A stretch of 17,687 nucleotides of DNA from JAQICB01 sp046482735 (GTDB lineage Bacteria > Bacteroidota > Bacteroidia > Bacteroidales > UBA1715): contig JAWOEL010000074.1 in the NCBI GenBank assembly GCA_046482735.1, positions 1 to 17,687 on the forward strand. The letters run 5' to 3'. The first letter of the stretch is position 1. Every line of letters begins with the position of its first letter. This document shows, piece by piece, positions 1-8,371 of this stretch. Position numbers and translations under genes: made by a program. The notes below the pieces were generated by a model. The model saw only the letters and a list, made by a program, of their open reading frames with translations, ran no database searches and was not told where the DNA came from.

Positions 1-23
1 GTTCTTTGTTTTTGGTTCGTGTT

Positions 24-99
24 TCATTGACAGAGATTAACTTCGTTGAGCTCCACTGCGTTTCGGTTGCCACGCTCCACTTCGTTACACTCGCAATGA
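24..99. repeat. GC-rich interspersed intergenic repeat
   Basis: This segment is much richer in G+C than the neighbouring genes and ends in short inverted arms, TCATTG (24-29) and CAATGA (94-99). GCTCCACT occurs twice (50-57 and 74-81), as does CTTCGTT (41-47 and 80-86). Read on the minus strand it starts TCATTGCGAG and contains GAAG and AATCTC blocks. From memory, this matches a type of dispersed palindromic intergenic repeat found in many bacterial genomes. It lies just downstream of the acpH stop codon and could act as an mRNA 3' structure. Only one copy is in the window, so dispersal is inferred. Confidence 0.5.
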
Positions 100-110
100 C
101 TCGATTATGT

Positions 111-728
111 TTACATTATTCTTTGTGGTAATATGGATAAATGAGCTACAAAAAAGTCTTCAGTTTGAATTTTGTTTTGTAATTCGTAAAAAAAAAGTAA
201 AAAATATTTTTCAAGTACTGAGTGATTTTTGCGAAGAATATCTATACATTCTGTAGTTGCTGATGGAATTCCTTTGCGAAGAATCATACGATTAAGCACT
301 TTTTGTATACCGTTTATTGAACCATAGTTTTGTAGCCAATTGTAGTATATAATAGGTGGGACTATACGTTGTGCACGTTGTGGAAGAATAGCAATATATT
401 TTTGTAATACTGTGTAAACATGCGAAATGTAGATGTTTTTAGGTATATGTGTGAATTGCTGCCAATGGAGAGATAAAAAATAATCAAAGATAATGTCAAC
501 TATGATTCCCGAGTATTTCCCGTAGCTTGTGATAAAGAATTTTTTACAATCTTTTACAATAGGAGAAGTGTCGGTATATGAATCTATGTACCGATGTAGT
601 AAAACTCCGGTTTGCACGTCGTACGGATACATTGTAAGATTTCTACCTTTTACGAAATCACCGACAAAGTTTCCCGTAAGGATTAATTCATTTGTACCTG
701 ATAATAATGAATGAGATAAATAATTCAT
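111..728 (-). CDS. acpH: Acyl carrier protein phosphodiesterase (AcpH/DUF479 family)
   Basis: Family members are cytoplasmic enzymes that remove the 4'-phosphopantetheine arm from holo-acyl carrier protein. The 205-aa length is normal for the family. Family motifs are visible in order: the N-terminal MNYLSH, GNFVGDFVKG at residues 19-28, LHRYIDSYTD at 44-53 and GIIVDIIFDYFLSLHW at 74-89. The last motif usually reads D-H-F-L; here the His is Tyr83, which might alter the metal site. It is the last gene of the sppA-lpxK-acpH operon, with one base separating it from the lpxK stop, so it is probably translationally coupled. The link to envelope genes may be through acyl-ACP supply for lipid A, which is inference. 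Confidence 0.85.
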   Translation of the reverse strand: MNYLSHSLLSGTNELILTGNFVGDFVKGRNLTMYPYDVQTGVLLHRYIDSYTDTSPIVKDCKKFFITSYGKYSGIIVDIIFDYFLSLHWQQFTHIPKNIYISHVYTVLQKYIAILPQRAQRIVPPIIYYNWLQNYGSINGIQKVLNRMILRKGIPSATTECIDILRKNHSVLEKYFLLFFYELQNKIQTEDFFVAHLSILPQRIM

Positions 729-729
729 A

Positions 730-1779
730 TTAGGTGTTTTTTATAGCATCGTGTATACTTTTCATAAGTATGTTGTGGTCTGTTGGCGAAAAAGAAACTG
801 ATATCGGGAGTACATACACGGCATCAGTATAGTGAGTAATGGTATGTTCCAGTAATTTGTACATGTCTTTTTCTGTTGTAATAATAATAGCGTTTAATTC
901 GTGAGCTTGATTGCTTATAGATTGTATATCGGTAGATGAATAATTATGATGGTCTGGATATTCGCAATGTGTAATATCTTTTTGTGTGAATGATTGTATA
1001 TATGTTTTCATAGGAGTAGCCTGAGCAATGCCTGTAAGTAATAATATGTTGTTATTGTGAGAAATCAGCTCAGCAATGGTTATTTCTGTATTATTTTTGA
1101 TGTGATAGGGGGTGCCGTACGAAATGTGTGAAAATAGTATATATTGATTCGGATGTACTTGTAAAGATGTTGAAAGATGATTTTTTTCTGTATCAGAGAT
1201 TGTCTGCGGACATTTTGAAACAATAATAACATCGGCTCGCTTGCGAGCATATGCTCCTTCACGCATACGTCCGGCCGGAAACACAGAGTCGGAAGTGAGA
1301 GGTCTGGTATAGTCAATTAATAAAATAGTGAGATGTGGTTTTATGTGTCGGTGTTGGTATGCATCATCTAAAACAATGACGTCTGTGTCCGGAAATTGAC
1401 GTAAAATTTGTTGTGCCCCGTATACTCGGTTTTCACATACAGCAACTGCAATATCCGGAAACTTTTGGTGATACATGTATGATTCATCTCCCAATGCACT
1501 GGGAGATGGGCATTGTAATGTGTCAATATATCCTTTAGTTGCACGTTTATAACCTCTACTCAAAATTGCACAGTTATGTTTTTTATGTAGTGCCGATACA
1601 ATGTAATGAACGTGTGGTGTTTTTCCTGTTCCGCCTACCGTAATATTTCCTATTGCGATTACTGTTTTTGCACAACTTGTTTGCGGTAAAATGTGTGTAT
1701 CAAACAGTTTGTTCCGTATTAAAGTTATGCACCAATATAGAGCAGAAAAAGGAAATAATAAAACACGTATAATTGACAT
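730..1779 (-). CDS. lpxK: Tetraacyldisaccharide 4'-kinase (lipid A 4'-kinase)
   Basis: LpxK phosphorylates the 4' position of the tetraacyldisaccharide 1-phosphate precursor of lipid A using ATP, at the inner face of the cytoplasmic membrane. The 349-aa product has the expected hydrophobic N-terminal helix (about residues 5-25). It also has the P-loop GNITVGGTGKT (44-54, with K53 and T54), the LDDAYQHRH motif (137-145, normally LDDGFQHR, holding the paired Asp138/139), PAGRMREG near 168 and the late TTEKD motif. The length is usual for Bacteroidetes members. It sits five bases after sppA and one base before acpH, so all three form one minus-strand transcript. Confidence 0.95.
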   Translation of the reverse strand: MSIIRVLLFPFSALYWCITLIRNKLFDTHILPQTSCAKTVIAIGNITVGGTGKTPHVHYIVSALHKKHNCAILSRGYKRATKGYIDTLQCPSPSALGDESYMYHQKFPDIAVAVCENRVYGAQQILRQFPDTDVIVLDDAYQHRHIKPHLTILLIDYTRPLTSDSVFPAGRMREGAYARKRADVIIVSKCPQTISDTEKNHLSTSLQVHPNQYILFSHISYGTPYHIKNNTEITIAELISHNNNILLLTGIAQATPMKTYIQSFTQKDITHCEYPDHHNYSSTDIQSISNQAHELNAIIITTEKDMYKLLEHTITHYTDAVYVLPISVSFSPTDHNILMKSIHDAIKNT

Positions 1780-1784
1780 ACCTT

Positions 1785-3587
1785 TTATTCTATTCGTAAA
1801 ACGTAAGGATATTGTACATATATACCTTCTTTTTGAGGTATAGATTTTGAAATAGTATTGAGCATTGTTCCGGACTCTTCACCAAATATTTGTTGAACAA
1901 AAGAGAACACATGTTCCTCTGAATCAAAAAATGATTGTGAAAGTTCTTTAAACATGTCCGGTTTTTTAGGAAATATTTCTATTGTATAATCATCACGTAT
2001 TTCAGCATTGTGTGCCGCAATTTCTATGGCATCGGATATGGTGCCTAATGTGTCTACAAGTCCTAAGCGGAGAGCATCGGTTCCGCTCCAAATGCGACCC
2101 TGAGCTATACTATCTACAAATTCATCAGAAAGATTTCTGCCTTGAGCTACCCGATTTTTAAAAGTAGTATAAATATCATCTATTCCGTTGGTTAGTACAG
2201 TATATTCACGTGGCGAAATAGAACGGAACGGAGAACCAAAATCAGAAAAATTATGTGTTTTTACTGTATCAAAAGAGATACCTAATTTGTCGATAGTTTG
2301 GTCTGCTCGAACCAACATACCAAAAACGCCAATAGAACCGGTTAATGTGGAGTGTTCTGCAACTATTGTATGTGCAGGTGTAGCAATGTAATACCCACCC
2401 GAAGCTGCATATGTTCCCATTGATACAATAAGAGGTTTTTCTTGTGCAGCTAAGTGAACCTCGTGCCAGATAATATCTGATGCAAGAGCAGAGCCACCAC
2501 CCGAATTGATTCGCAGTACTATCGCTTGTATTGTTGTGTCTTTTCGTAATGAGCGAATAATGTGGGCATATGATTTTTCACCTATCGATGTGTCATCTCC
2601 TTTTCCCATATCAATAGTTCCTTCAGCGAGAACTACAGCAATTTTTTGTTTTGTATTTTTTTTCACAACTGCCGGTAGGTTTTTTTGTTGTGAAATGTGT
2701 GTCATGTATTGAACTAAAGGTATTTGTGGTATATCTTTTATGTGTGAATCAGTATAGTGTTTTTTTATAAACGAAATGAATGAGTCAAAATACATTACAG
2801 AATCAACAAAATTATGTTTACGTGCTGTTTCTGCATTCCAAATTGTTAAGTTATTGGCATAGTATGACAAATCATGTGTTATGTGTGGACGTGACGAGCG
2901 TATTGTTTCGTTAATATGACCCCATATGTTTGAAATGTAGGCGTGTATTTGTTTTCTGTTTTCGGTACTTAATGAGTCTAGAACTAAACTTTCTGCAGCA
3001 CTTTTGTATTTGCCCGTTCGAATAAGTATTGGTTCGATTCCAATTTTTTGTAATAAATCTTTGAAAAACAGAGTTTGAGATGAAATTCCTTTTAGTTCAA
3101 ACATTGCCTGCGGATGTATACATATAGTATCGGCGATAGATGACAATAGATATGATTTTTGAGAATAACTATCTGCATAAGCATAAATAGGTTTACCACT
3201 TTTTTTAAATTTTTTGAGTGCTTTTCGTATTTCAAAAATCGAGGTATATTCAGCTTGCATAATACCGGGTTGAATAATTATACCAATAATTGATTCATCT
3301 TTTTCTGCTGCTGTAATGCTTCTGCACATATCGGTAAGACCTATAGTAGATGCTTTTTGCGAGGGAAGTATATCTTCAAAGGGATTAATATGCGTTTTTT
3401 CTGTTATGCGTTTGTTCAAATTAAGTACTAAGAAAGAACTGTCTTGTACTGAAACATGTTTATTTGTAATATCTGTAACGACCGAAACAGAACCGGCAAT
3501 AACTGAAACAATTATAATAACAATAGCGGTTATGCCCAAAAATGAACCTAAAAATGTAGCAAATACGTATTTTAAAAACTTTTTCAT
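1785..3587 (-). CDS. sppA: Signal peptide peptidase SppA, 67K type
   Basis: SppA is a membrane-anchored serine protease that degrades signal peptides after their removal from exported proteins; its catalytic face is periplasmic. The 600-aa length fits the tandem-domain 67K form. One N-terminal transmembrane segment spans about residues 7-32. The Ser/Lys dyad is visible: Lys195 in GKYKSAAES and Ser396 in YAASGGYYIA. The conserved LRINSGGGSALASD motif (358-371) and TGSIGVFG (416-423) follow the usual order. It is the first gene of the operon with lpxK and acpH and is divergent from folK across an 80-bp spacer that must hold both promoters. I found no clear TAnnTTTG element in that spacer. Confidence 0.96.
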   Translation of the reverse strand: MKKFLKYVFATFLGSFLGITAIVIIIVSVIAGSVSVVTDITNKHVSVQDSSFLVLNLNKRITEKTHINPFEDILPSQKASTIGLTDMCRSITAAEKDESIIGIIIQPGIMQAEYTSIFEIRKALKKFKKSGKPIYAYADSYSQKSYLLSSIADTICIHPQAMFELKGISSQTLFFKDLLQKIGIEPILIRTGKYKSAAESLVLDSLSTENRKQIHAYISNIWGHINETIRSSRPHITHDLSYYANNLTIWNAETARKHNFVDSVMYFDSFISFIKKHYTDSHIKDIPQIPLVQYMTHISQQKNLPAVVKKNTKQKIAVVLAEGTIDMGKGDDTSIGEKSYAHIIRSLRKDTTIQAIVLRINSGGGSALASDIIWHEVHLAAQEKPLIVSMGTYAASGGYYIATPAHTIVAEHSTLTGSIGVFGMLVRADQTIDKLGISFDTVKTHNFSDFGSPFRSISPREYTVLTNGIDDIYTTFKNRVAQGRNLSDEFVDSIAQGRIWSGTDALRLGLVDTLGTISDAIEIAAHNAEIRDDYTIEIFPKKPDMFKELSQSFFDSEEHVFSFVQQIFGEESGTMLNTISKSIPQKEGIYVQYPYVLRIE

Positions 3588-3667
3588 GTTAATTATTTTA
3601 TGGATTTTTGTATTACTGTTATGATGAACATAATTGAATATACTAAATTACAAAAGAAAACCTAAAT

Positions 3668-4177
3668 ATGTATACAATGCATTCATTAATTTTATTATTA
3701 GGAGGTAACAAGGGCAATACCGAAAAAATATTTCGTTCTGCTCTCACAAAACTTTCTGAATGTGTTGGAACTGTACAGCAATCATCAAGTCTGTACAGTA
3801 GTGAGTCATGGGGGTTTTTTGCAGATTCCGCATTTTTAAATCAAGTACTTATGGTATATACACATCTTTCAGCAGATGAGGCTTTACAAGAGTGTTTGCG
3901 TATAGAAACAGAATTGGGTCGTGAACGTACGTGCAGTTTAGAATATGAATCTCGTAGTATTGATATTGATATTTTGTTTTATGATTCGGAAGTTGTCGAC
4001 AAACCGCATTTAACGATACCGCATCCACATATTCAGCACCGACGCTTTACATTGGAGCCTTTGGTGGAATTAATACCAAATTTTGTTCACCCGGTCTTGA
4101 ATCAAACCACTACGGAACTTTTACAAAATTGTACCGACTCATTATGGGTGCATAAAGTGGCACCTAAAACGTTTTAA
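3668..4177 (+). CDS. folK: 2-amino-4-hydroxy-6-hydroxymethyldihydropteridine pyrophosphokinase (HPPK)
   Basis: HPPK transfers pyrophosphate from ATP to 6-hydroxymethyl-7,8-dihydropterin, the step before dihydropteroate synthase in folate synthesis. The 169-aa product shows the usual motifs: LLLGGNKGN at the N-terminus, the YSSESWGF segment, FLNQVL, the ELGRER motif, RSIDIDILFYD holding the metal-binding Asp residues, and the IPHPHIQHRRFTLEPLVEL substrate-binding block. The start at 3668 is used; an internal Met at codon 4 (MHSLILLLGG) is a plausible alternative closer to the family's usual N-terminus. Its last 14 bases overlap the end of trpS on the opposite strand. Confidence 0.95.
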   Translation: MYTMHSLILLLGGNKGNTEKIFRSALTKLSECVGTVQQSSSLYSSESWGFFADSAFLNQVLMVYTHLSADEALQECLRIETELGRERTCSLEYESRSIDIDILFYDSEVVDKPHLTIPHPHIQHRRFTLEPLVELIPNFVHPVLNQTTTELLQNCTDSLWVHKVAPKTF

Positions 4178-5153
4178 AACCGATTATCTCACGAACTTCT
4201 TTAAGCGTTTTCGAAGCACTTTCACGAGCTTTATCGGTTCCCATAGCTACAATTTTTTTAAGATATTCAGTATCATTTTTTATAGCATCAATTTTTTCTT
4301 TGAACGGTGTGGTAAATCCGATAATATCTTCTGCCAGTTGTTTTTTCATATCGCCATAGCGGATAGAACAATCTGCATATGCCTGAGTGAAGAATTCAAC
4401 TGTTTCTGGCCGAGAAACCACATTCATAAGTGTAAAAAGATTTTGTATAGGTTCGGTTGGTTCTGAATGTGGTTTTTGTGGACCACTGTCGGTTACTGCC
4501 CGCATTACTTTTTTACGAATAGATGTGGCATCTTCATATAAATAAATACCATTACCATCGCTTTTTCCCATTTTTCCGGAACCATCCAGTCCGGGTATCT
4601 TTATTAAATTTTCACCGAAATTAAATGGATGAGGATCGGGGAAGCACGATACGTTGTACATATTATTGAAGCGACGTGCATATTTTCGTGCAATTTCCAC
4701 GTTTTGTTCCTGATCTTTACCTACGGGTACCTGGGTTGCTTTGTGTATAATTATATCAGCTGTTTGCAATACCGGATAGGTGAGTAATCCTGCATTGATG
4801 TTTCCGGGTTGGGCACGTATTTTATCTTTAAATGTTGTTGTTCGTTCCAGCTCTCCCACGTACGAATTCATGTTTAAGAGTAAATATAATTCTGCTATTT
4901 CCGGAACTTCGCTTTGTATGTAGAGTGTAGCCTTTTCCGGGTCTATACCACAGGCTAAATATTCAGCTAAAATCTGAGTTACATTTGTGTGTAAATCTTC
5001 CGGTGTTGGATGGGTTGTTAGCGAGTGCCAATCTGCAATAAAGAAAAAACAATTGTATTGTTCTTGCATTGCTATAAAATTTTGTACTGCACCAAAATAA
5101 TTACCTAAGTGCAAATTTCCTGTTGGTCTTATTCCGCTTAAAACTGTTTCCAT
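4164..5153 (-). CDS. trpS: Tryptophanyl-tRNA synthetase
   Basis: This class I aminoacyl-tRNA synthetase charges tRNA-Trp. The 329-aa length is standard for bacterial TrpS. The HIGH-type signature is PTGNLHLGNYFGA (residues 10-22) and the KMSKS-type loop is GSGKMGKSDGN (191-201). The tryptophan-pocket segments LLTYPVLQTADI (123-134) and VGKDQEQNVEIAR (144-156) are also present. The stop codon lies within the 3' end of convergent folK. The gene begins 26 bases after the stop of the upstream cyclase-like gene, on the same strand, so the two may be co-transcribed. Confidence 0.97.
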   Translation of the reverse strand: METVLSGIRPTGNLHLGNYFGAVQNFIAMQEQYNCFFFIADWHSLTTHPTPEDLHTNVTQILAEYLACGIDPEKATLYIQSEVPEIAELYLLLNMNSYVGELERTTTFKDKIRAQPGNINAGLLTYPVLQTADIIIHKATQVPVGKDQEQNVEIARKYARRFNNMYNVSCFPDPHPFNFGENLIKIPGLDGSGKMGKSDGNGIYLYEDATSIRKKVMRAVTDSGPQKPHSEPTEPIQNLFTLMNVVSRPETVEFFTQAYADCSIRYGDMKKQLAEDIIGFTTPFKEKIDAIKNDTEYLKKIVAMGTDKARESASKTLKEVREIIGFKTF

Positions 5154-5179
5154 TGTATTGAGTGTCTGTTTTGTGTAAT

Positions 5180-6109
5180 TTATAATAAATGAGATGTGTT
5201 TAAGTTTCCTAAACTTATGGTTATCATTCGTTTTATTTGAGTTCGTTCTACTTTTGTTGCTACTTGTAAGTGAATATTATATACGCTTATAACTGATTCT
5301 TTTGAACGAATTTCTCCAATTTTTAATACGTCCGAATTTAATATGCCATATTCACGACTGATGTTTTTACTGAAAAGAGCATCCGGATAATCTTGCAAAA
5401 CCTCATAGTCATATGTTCCTTGTAAGTCGTAAATGTTAGCAATTTCGTCTATTGTAAGTACTTGCAGGTTCTCTAAACCATCAATATTGAGTGTGAACCA
5501 GTCATATACATTTTGATCTATAATGCATCGGTTAAGGTTGTCTTTGCTTAAAATACGTGCGTTATTTATTATTGCTCGACCATAATGGCTTGTGTCAAAG
5601 TAATATAATGTGTCGTATGTAATGGCATAGCGTAAACTGGCACCACCAATTATTTTACGTAATTTCGGGTAAAAGTGAAACGAGTTGTATGTGCGTAATA
5701 CGATTGCAAAATTGCAGGCAAAAAGTAAAGAATGCAATGGTGTATCGAAAATAACAAAACCACCGTCTCCGGTACTGATGTATTGCTCTTCAATTTCTTT
5801 TTTTGTATATTTTTGAAAGAAAAATGCATGATTTCGAAAGCATAGTTCTATTGTTTCAACAAATAATATTTTGAATAAAAATGGAACTAATGTTTGTTCA
5901 AAATCTTCGTAAGAACTGTACTTGTATATATCAATACCCAATACCGATTTTCGGGTCATTGAGCCGTAGTCAACATAGCTTTGTAGTTTTTTGAGTAAAT
6001 CTTCTTCTTTGGGAATAAGGTTTACTTTTTCATACACATATCGATCTTCGGAATCTTCAATGATTCGCATCATTTTTTCATAATCGAAAGTTCGTACAAT
6101 TTTATCCAT
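5180..6109 (-). CDS. Degenerate class III nucleotidyl-cyclase-like protein
   Basis: Class III cyclases make cAMP or cGMP from ATP or GTP using two metal-binding Asp residues. This 309-aa protein shows a weak but ordered match. VLGIDIYKYSS (56-66) resembles the first metal site, with Asp60. STGDGGFVIFD (112-122) resembles the GDG turn, with Asp115. A region near 157-187 ending YGRAIINNARIL resembles the G..VN.AARL transition-state motif, although the Asn is shifted by one position if Arg185 is aligned. No transmembrane segment or signal peptide is evident, so it is probably cytoplasmic. The C-terminal roughly 90 residues are unassigned. It starts at ATG 6109, just below a TAnnTTTG element, and runs into trpS. 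Whether it is catalytic is unknown. Confidence 0.5.
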   Translation of the reverse strand: MDKIVRTFDYEKMMRIIEDSEDRYVYEKVNLIPKEEDLLKKLQSYVDYGSMTRKSVLGIDIYKYSSYEDFEQTLVPFLFKILFVETIELCFRNHAFFFQKYTKKEIEEQYISTGDGGFVIFDTPLHSLLFACNFAIVLRTYNSFHFYPKLRKIIGGASLRYAITYDTLYYFDTSHYGRAIINNARILSKDNLNRCIIDQNVYDWFTLNIDGLENLQVLTIDEIANIYDLQGTYDYEVLQDYPDALFSKNISREYGILNSDVLKIGEIRSKESVISVYNIHLQVATKVERTQIKRMITISLGNLNTSHLL

Positions 6110-6126
6110 AAGCCGAATTTATTTTA

Positions 6127-6134
6127 CAAATGTA
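6127..6134 (-). promoter_or_regulatory. -7 element TACATTTG for the cyclase-like gene
   Basis: Read on the minus strand this is TACATTTG, a perfect match to the Bacteroidetes TAnnTTTG element. It is 17 bases upstream of the ATG at 6109 and would give a leader of about ten bases. I see no TTTG at the -33 position, so the call rests on one element. Confidence 0.4.
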
Positions 6135-6210
6135 TGGTATTTCATATAAAATAGTTGAAGATACAATATATTTTTATTTTTTAGTGTGAAAAAAGTGTTG
6201 TTTTGTATAG

Positions 6211-6300
6211 TAGTACCGCAATTAGTTCAGATTTTTTTTGTCACAACCTGTTTGTGAAAAAAGTTAAAACAGTACTATAAATGCGAACAAAATGGTACTA
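6211..6300. repeat. Nested inverted repeat in the cyclase-htrA spacer
   Basis: The spacer 6110-6521 has no convincing gene. It contains a nested set of inverted repeats. The outer arms are TAGTACC (6211-6217) and GGTACTA (6294-6300), the middle arms GTTC (6225-6228) and GAAC (6285-6288). An inner hairpin is formed by TCACAA (6241-6246) and TTGTGA (6252-6257), flanked by a T run and an A run that extend the stem past one mismatch. It could be a folded RNA, a small mobile repeat or a termination region. No T-run follows in the position expected for a simple terminator on either strand. The rest of the spacer is featureless AT-rich DNA. Confidence 0.4.
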
Positions 6301-6521
6301 ACTTTTTTTGAATAAAATTATATACAGTAATTTGATTTGTGTTGCAATCTTTTGCTATAGGTGTAATCAGAAAATTTTGTATAAATTGTATATGCGGATA
6401 TATAAAAAAGCTGATTCCCAAGATATATTTTCAAATAGTAGTTTGCTATTAAAAAAATATAATGCAGAGAATCAACTTTTTATATTAATATGAACAACTT
6501 AAATTAGTTTAATAAAGCGTA

Positions 6522-8003
6522 TTACATACCAAATGCATAATAAAATGTACCCGGAGCATCGGGGTATGTGCCTTCAATTAAAACACCTCCTTTTTGTGTA
6601 GCCATTAATTCAGTAAACTGTTCAACATCTTGAATAGCAATATTATTTAATTTTGTTATAATAAAGCCATTACGCATAGACGTATGTTTTTGAATAAGTC
6701 CCTGAGAAATATCAGTAACTTGAATACCATGTGTAAGTTGTAGTTCTGATAATTCACTCGAACTAAGTTTTTTGAGAGAAATTCCTAAACTAGTTTGCAC
6801 ATCATCGTTTGATGGTTTTCGCGTTAATGATGTGTTTCCCTCTTTGTTTGTAAGTGTTACATCTAGAATTTGTTCTGTTCCATTTCGGTTGATGGTAACA
6901 GTAATAACATCGCCGGGTGAGCGTCGTCCTATTATTTCCTGAACCTCGGAAGTTGAATTGACCGTAATGTCATCTATTGCAATAATAACGTCGTTTTTTT
7001 CTATACCGGCTTTAGCAGCTGCACCGGTTTCTAAAACATCGGCAATATAGACTCCATTATTTACGTCAAGTTGTTTTTCTTTAATTAATTTTGAATTTAT
7101 ATCACGAATAGAAACCCCTATAAAACCACGTTGTACAGCACCATATTTTTTAAGGTCATATATTACTTTAGTTACTATATTAGCCGGAACCGCAAAACCA
7201 TATCCGGAATATGCCCCTGTAGGACTTGCTATTGCCGTGTTTATGCCAACTAAGTCGCCGTGCATATTTGTGAGGGCACCGCCACTATTGCCTGGGTTAA
7301 TAGCCGCATCTGTTTGTATAAATGATTCGATAGCATATTTTTGTTGCAATATATTTATGTTTCGTCCTTTTGCACTTACTATTCCGGCAGTCACCGTAGA
7401 GGTCAAATTAAACGGATTACCTACTGCCAGCACCCATTGTCCGACTTTTACCTCGTCGCTGTTAGCAATCTGAATCGGTGTTAAATCATCTGCTTCAATT
7501 TGTAATAATGCTATATCAGTGTTGGGGTCTGTGCCTATAACTTCTGCATAAAATGAACGTTTGTCATTAAGAACAACTTCTATTCTGTCTGCGTGCTGAA
7601 TAACATGATTGCTTGTTACGATGTGACCATCTTCGGATACAATAACTCCCGATCCAGCTCCTTCTTGGATATTTTCTTCTTGTGGATAATTCCATTGTGG
7701 ACCAAAAAATTCTTTCCAAATGTCATATCCAGGTGGATATGCATTTGTACGTACCGATGTTTCTGTTTTTATGTGCACAGCTGTCGGCATTATTTTTTCG
7801 GCTGTTTCGGTAAAGTCTATCAGTCCCGTTCCTCGTGCAGTCGATTCATACGAAACGCGCTTAATGTATTGATTTTCTGCACTAGTATTGTTGTTTTTTT
7901 CTGTTACTGGTTCTTGTATGTCCGGTATAAATATATATACTATGAGTAGTGTGAATAAACTACCAATAATTGATGGAATAAGATATTTTGTGTATGTTTT
8001 CAT
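6522..8003 (-). CDS. htrA: Periplasmic Do/DegP (HtrA) family serine protease
   Basis: HtrA proteins are periplasmic chaperone-proteases that degrade misfolded envelope proteins. The 493-aa protein starts with a signal peptide or membrane anchor (hydrophobic residues 8-27). A trypsin-like domain follows with a complete triad: His133 in SNHVIQ, Asp163 in NTDIALLQI and Ser240 in NPGNSGGAL. Two PDZ domains follow, about 285-385 (starting near GFIGV) and about 400-480. The size and two-PDZ layout match DegP/DegQ-type enzymes. It stands alone on the minus strand with a good Bacteroidetes promoter upstream, and a 412-bp spacer separates its end from the cyclase-like gene. The choice between degP and degQ cannot be made from sequence. 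Confidence 0.95.
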   Translation of the reverse strand: MKTYTKYLIPSIIGSLFTLLIVYIFIPDIQEPVTEKNNNTSAENQYIKRVSYESTARGTGLIDFTETAEKIMPTAVHIKTETSVRTNAYPPGYDIWKEFFGPQWNYPQEENIQEGAGSGVIVSEDGHIVTSNHVIQHADRIEVVLNDKRSFYAEVIGTDPNTDIALLQIEADDLTPIQIANSDEVKVGQWVLAVGNPFNLTSTVTAGIVSAKGRNINILQQKYAIESFIQTDAAINPGNSGGALTNMHGDLVGINTAIASPTGAYSGYGFAVPANIVTKVIYDLKKYGAVQRGFIGVSIRDINSKLIKEKQLDVNNGVYIADVLETGAAAKAGIEKNDVIIAIDDITVNSTSEVQEIIGRRSPGDVITVTINRNGTEQILDVTLTNKEGNTSLTRKPSNDDVQTSLGISLKKLSSSELSELQLTHGIQVTDISQGLIQKHTSMRNGFIITKLNNIAIQDVEQFTELMATQKGGVLIEGTYPDAPGTFYYAFGM

Positions 8004-8063
8004 AGTACTGTGTTTTTTTAATTAGTATAATATAATAACTTAATGGAACGGAAAATATTTTTT

Positions 8064-8096
8064 CAAAAATAATTCCGAAGTAGATTTTCTGACAAA
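8064..8096 (-). promoter_or_regulatory. Bacteroidetes-type promoter for htrA
   Basis: On the minus strand, TTTG (8096-8093) is followed after 21 bases by TATTTTTG (8071-8064). This matches the Bacteroidetes pattern TTTG/TAnnTTTG at -33/-7. It lies about 60 bases upstream of the htrA start. It is the only promoter in the window where both elements are visible at roughly normal spacing. Confidence 0.5.
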
Positions 8097-8371
8097 ATTG
8101 CATAATAAATTACAAATTTTTAAAATGGTTGACTATATTCCGGCATTAACAAATTCTTAATGCAATAGATACCGAGGTAAATACTGAGAGTTTCTTCGGT
8201 AGGGTTTTAGTTTATTGGTTGTGTGCTTGATTATCGAAAGTTTTTTTTGTCAATCAAATTAAAAGTAGTATTTCCTTTATCAAAAATATTTTGTTCCCTT
8301 CATACTCTTCTGTATGAGTGTATGTCTAGTTAATTTTTCTCTGCTTACGAATTGTGCAATAATATTTTTCT
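8097..8371. other. Intergenic region without a recognisable gene
   Basis: Between the htrA promoter and the small lipoprotein ORF no coding frame is convincing. Weak inverted repeats are present: TCATAC/GTATGA around a six-base loop (8300-8317), TTGATT/AATCAA (8227-8257) and ACCGA/TCGGT (8171-8200). The first lies about 55 bases past the small ORF on its strand and might be a weak terminator, but no T-run follows. Confidence 0.35.

Noticed and set aside
1080..1316. 78-codon minus-strand frame inside lpxK
   Set aside because: It is an out-of-frame shadow of lpxK, whose motifs run unbroken through this region.
4164..4177. Overlap of folK and trpS 3' ends as a regulatory device
   Set aside because: A 14-bp convergent overlap is common in compact bacterial genomes and gives no further signal.
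6308..6493. 61-codon plus-strand open frame between the cyclase-like gene and htrA
   Set aside because: The peptide is low in information, there is no promoter or ribosome-binding signal, and AT-rich spacers often give such frames by chance.
8299..8317. Terminator after the small lipoprotein ORF
   Set aside because: The six-pair hairpin lacks a following T-run on the minus strand, so it is only mentioned as a weak inverted repeat.
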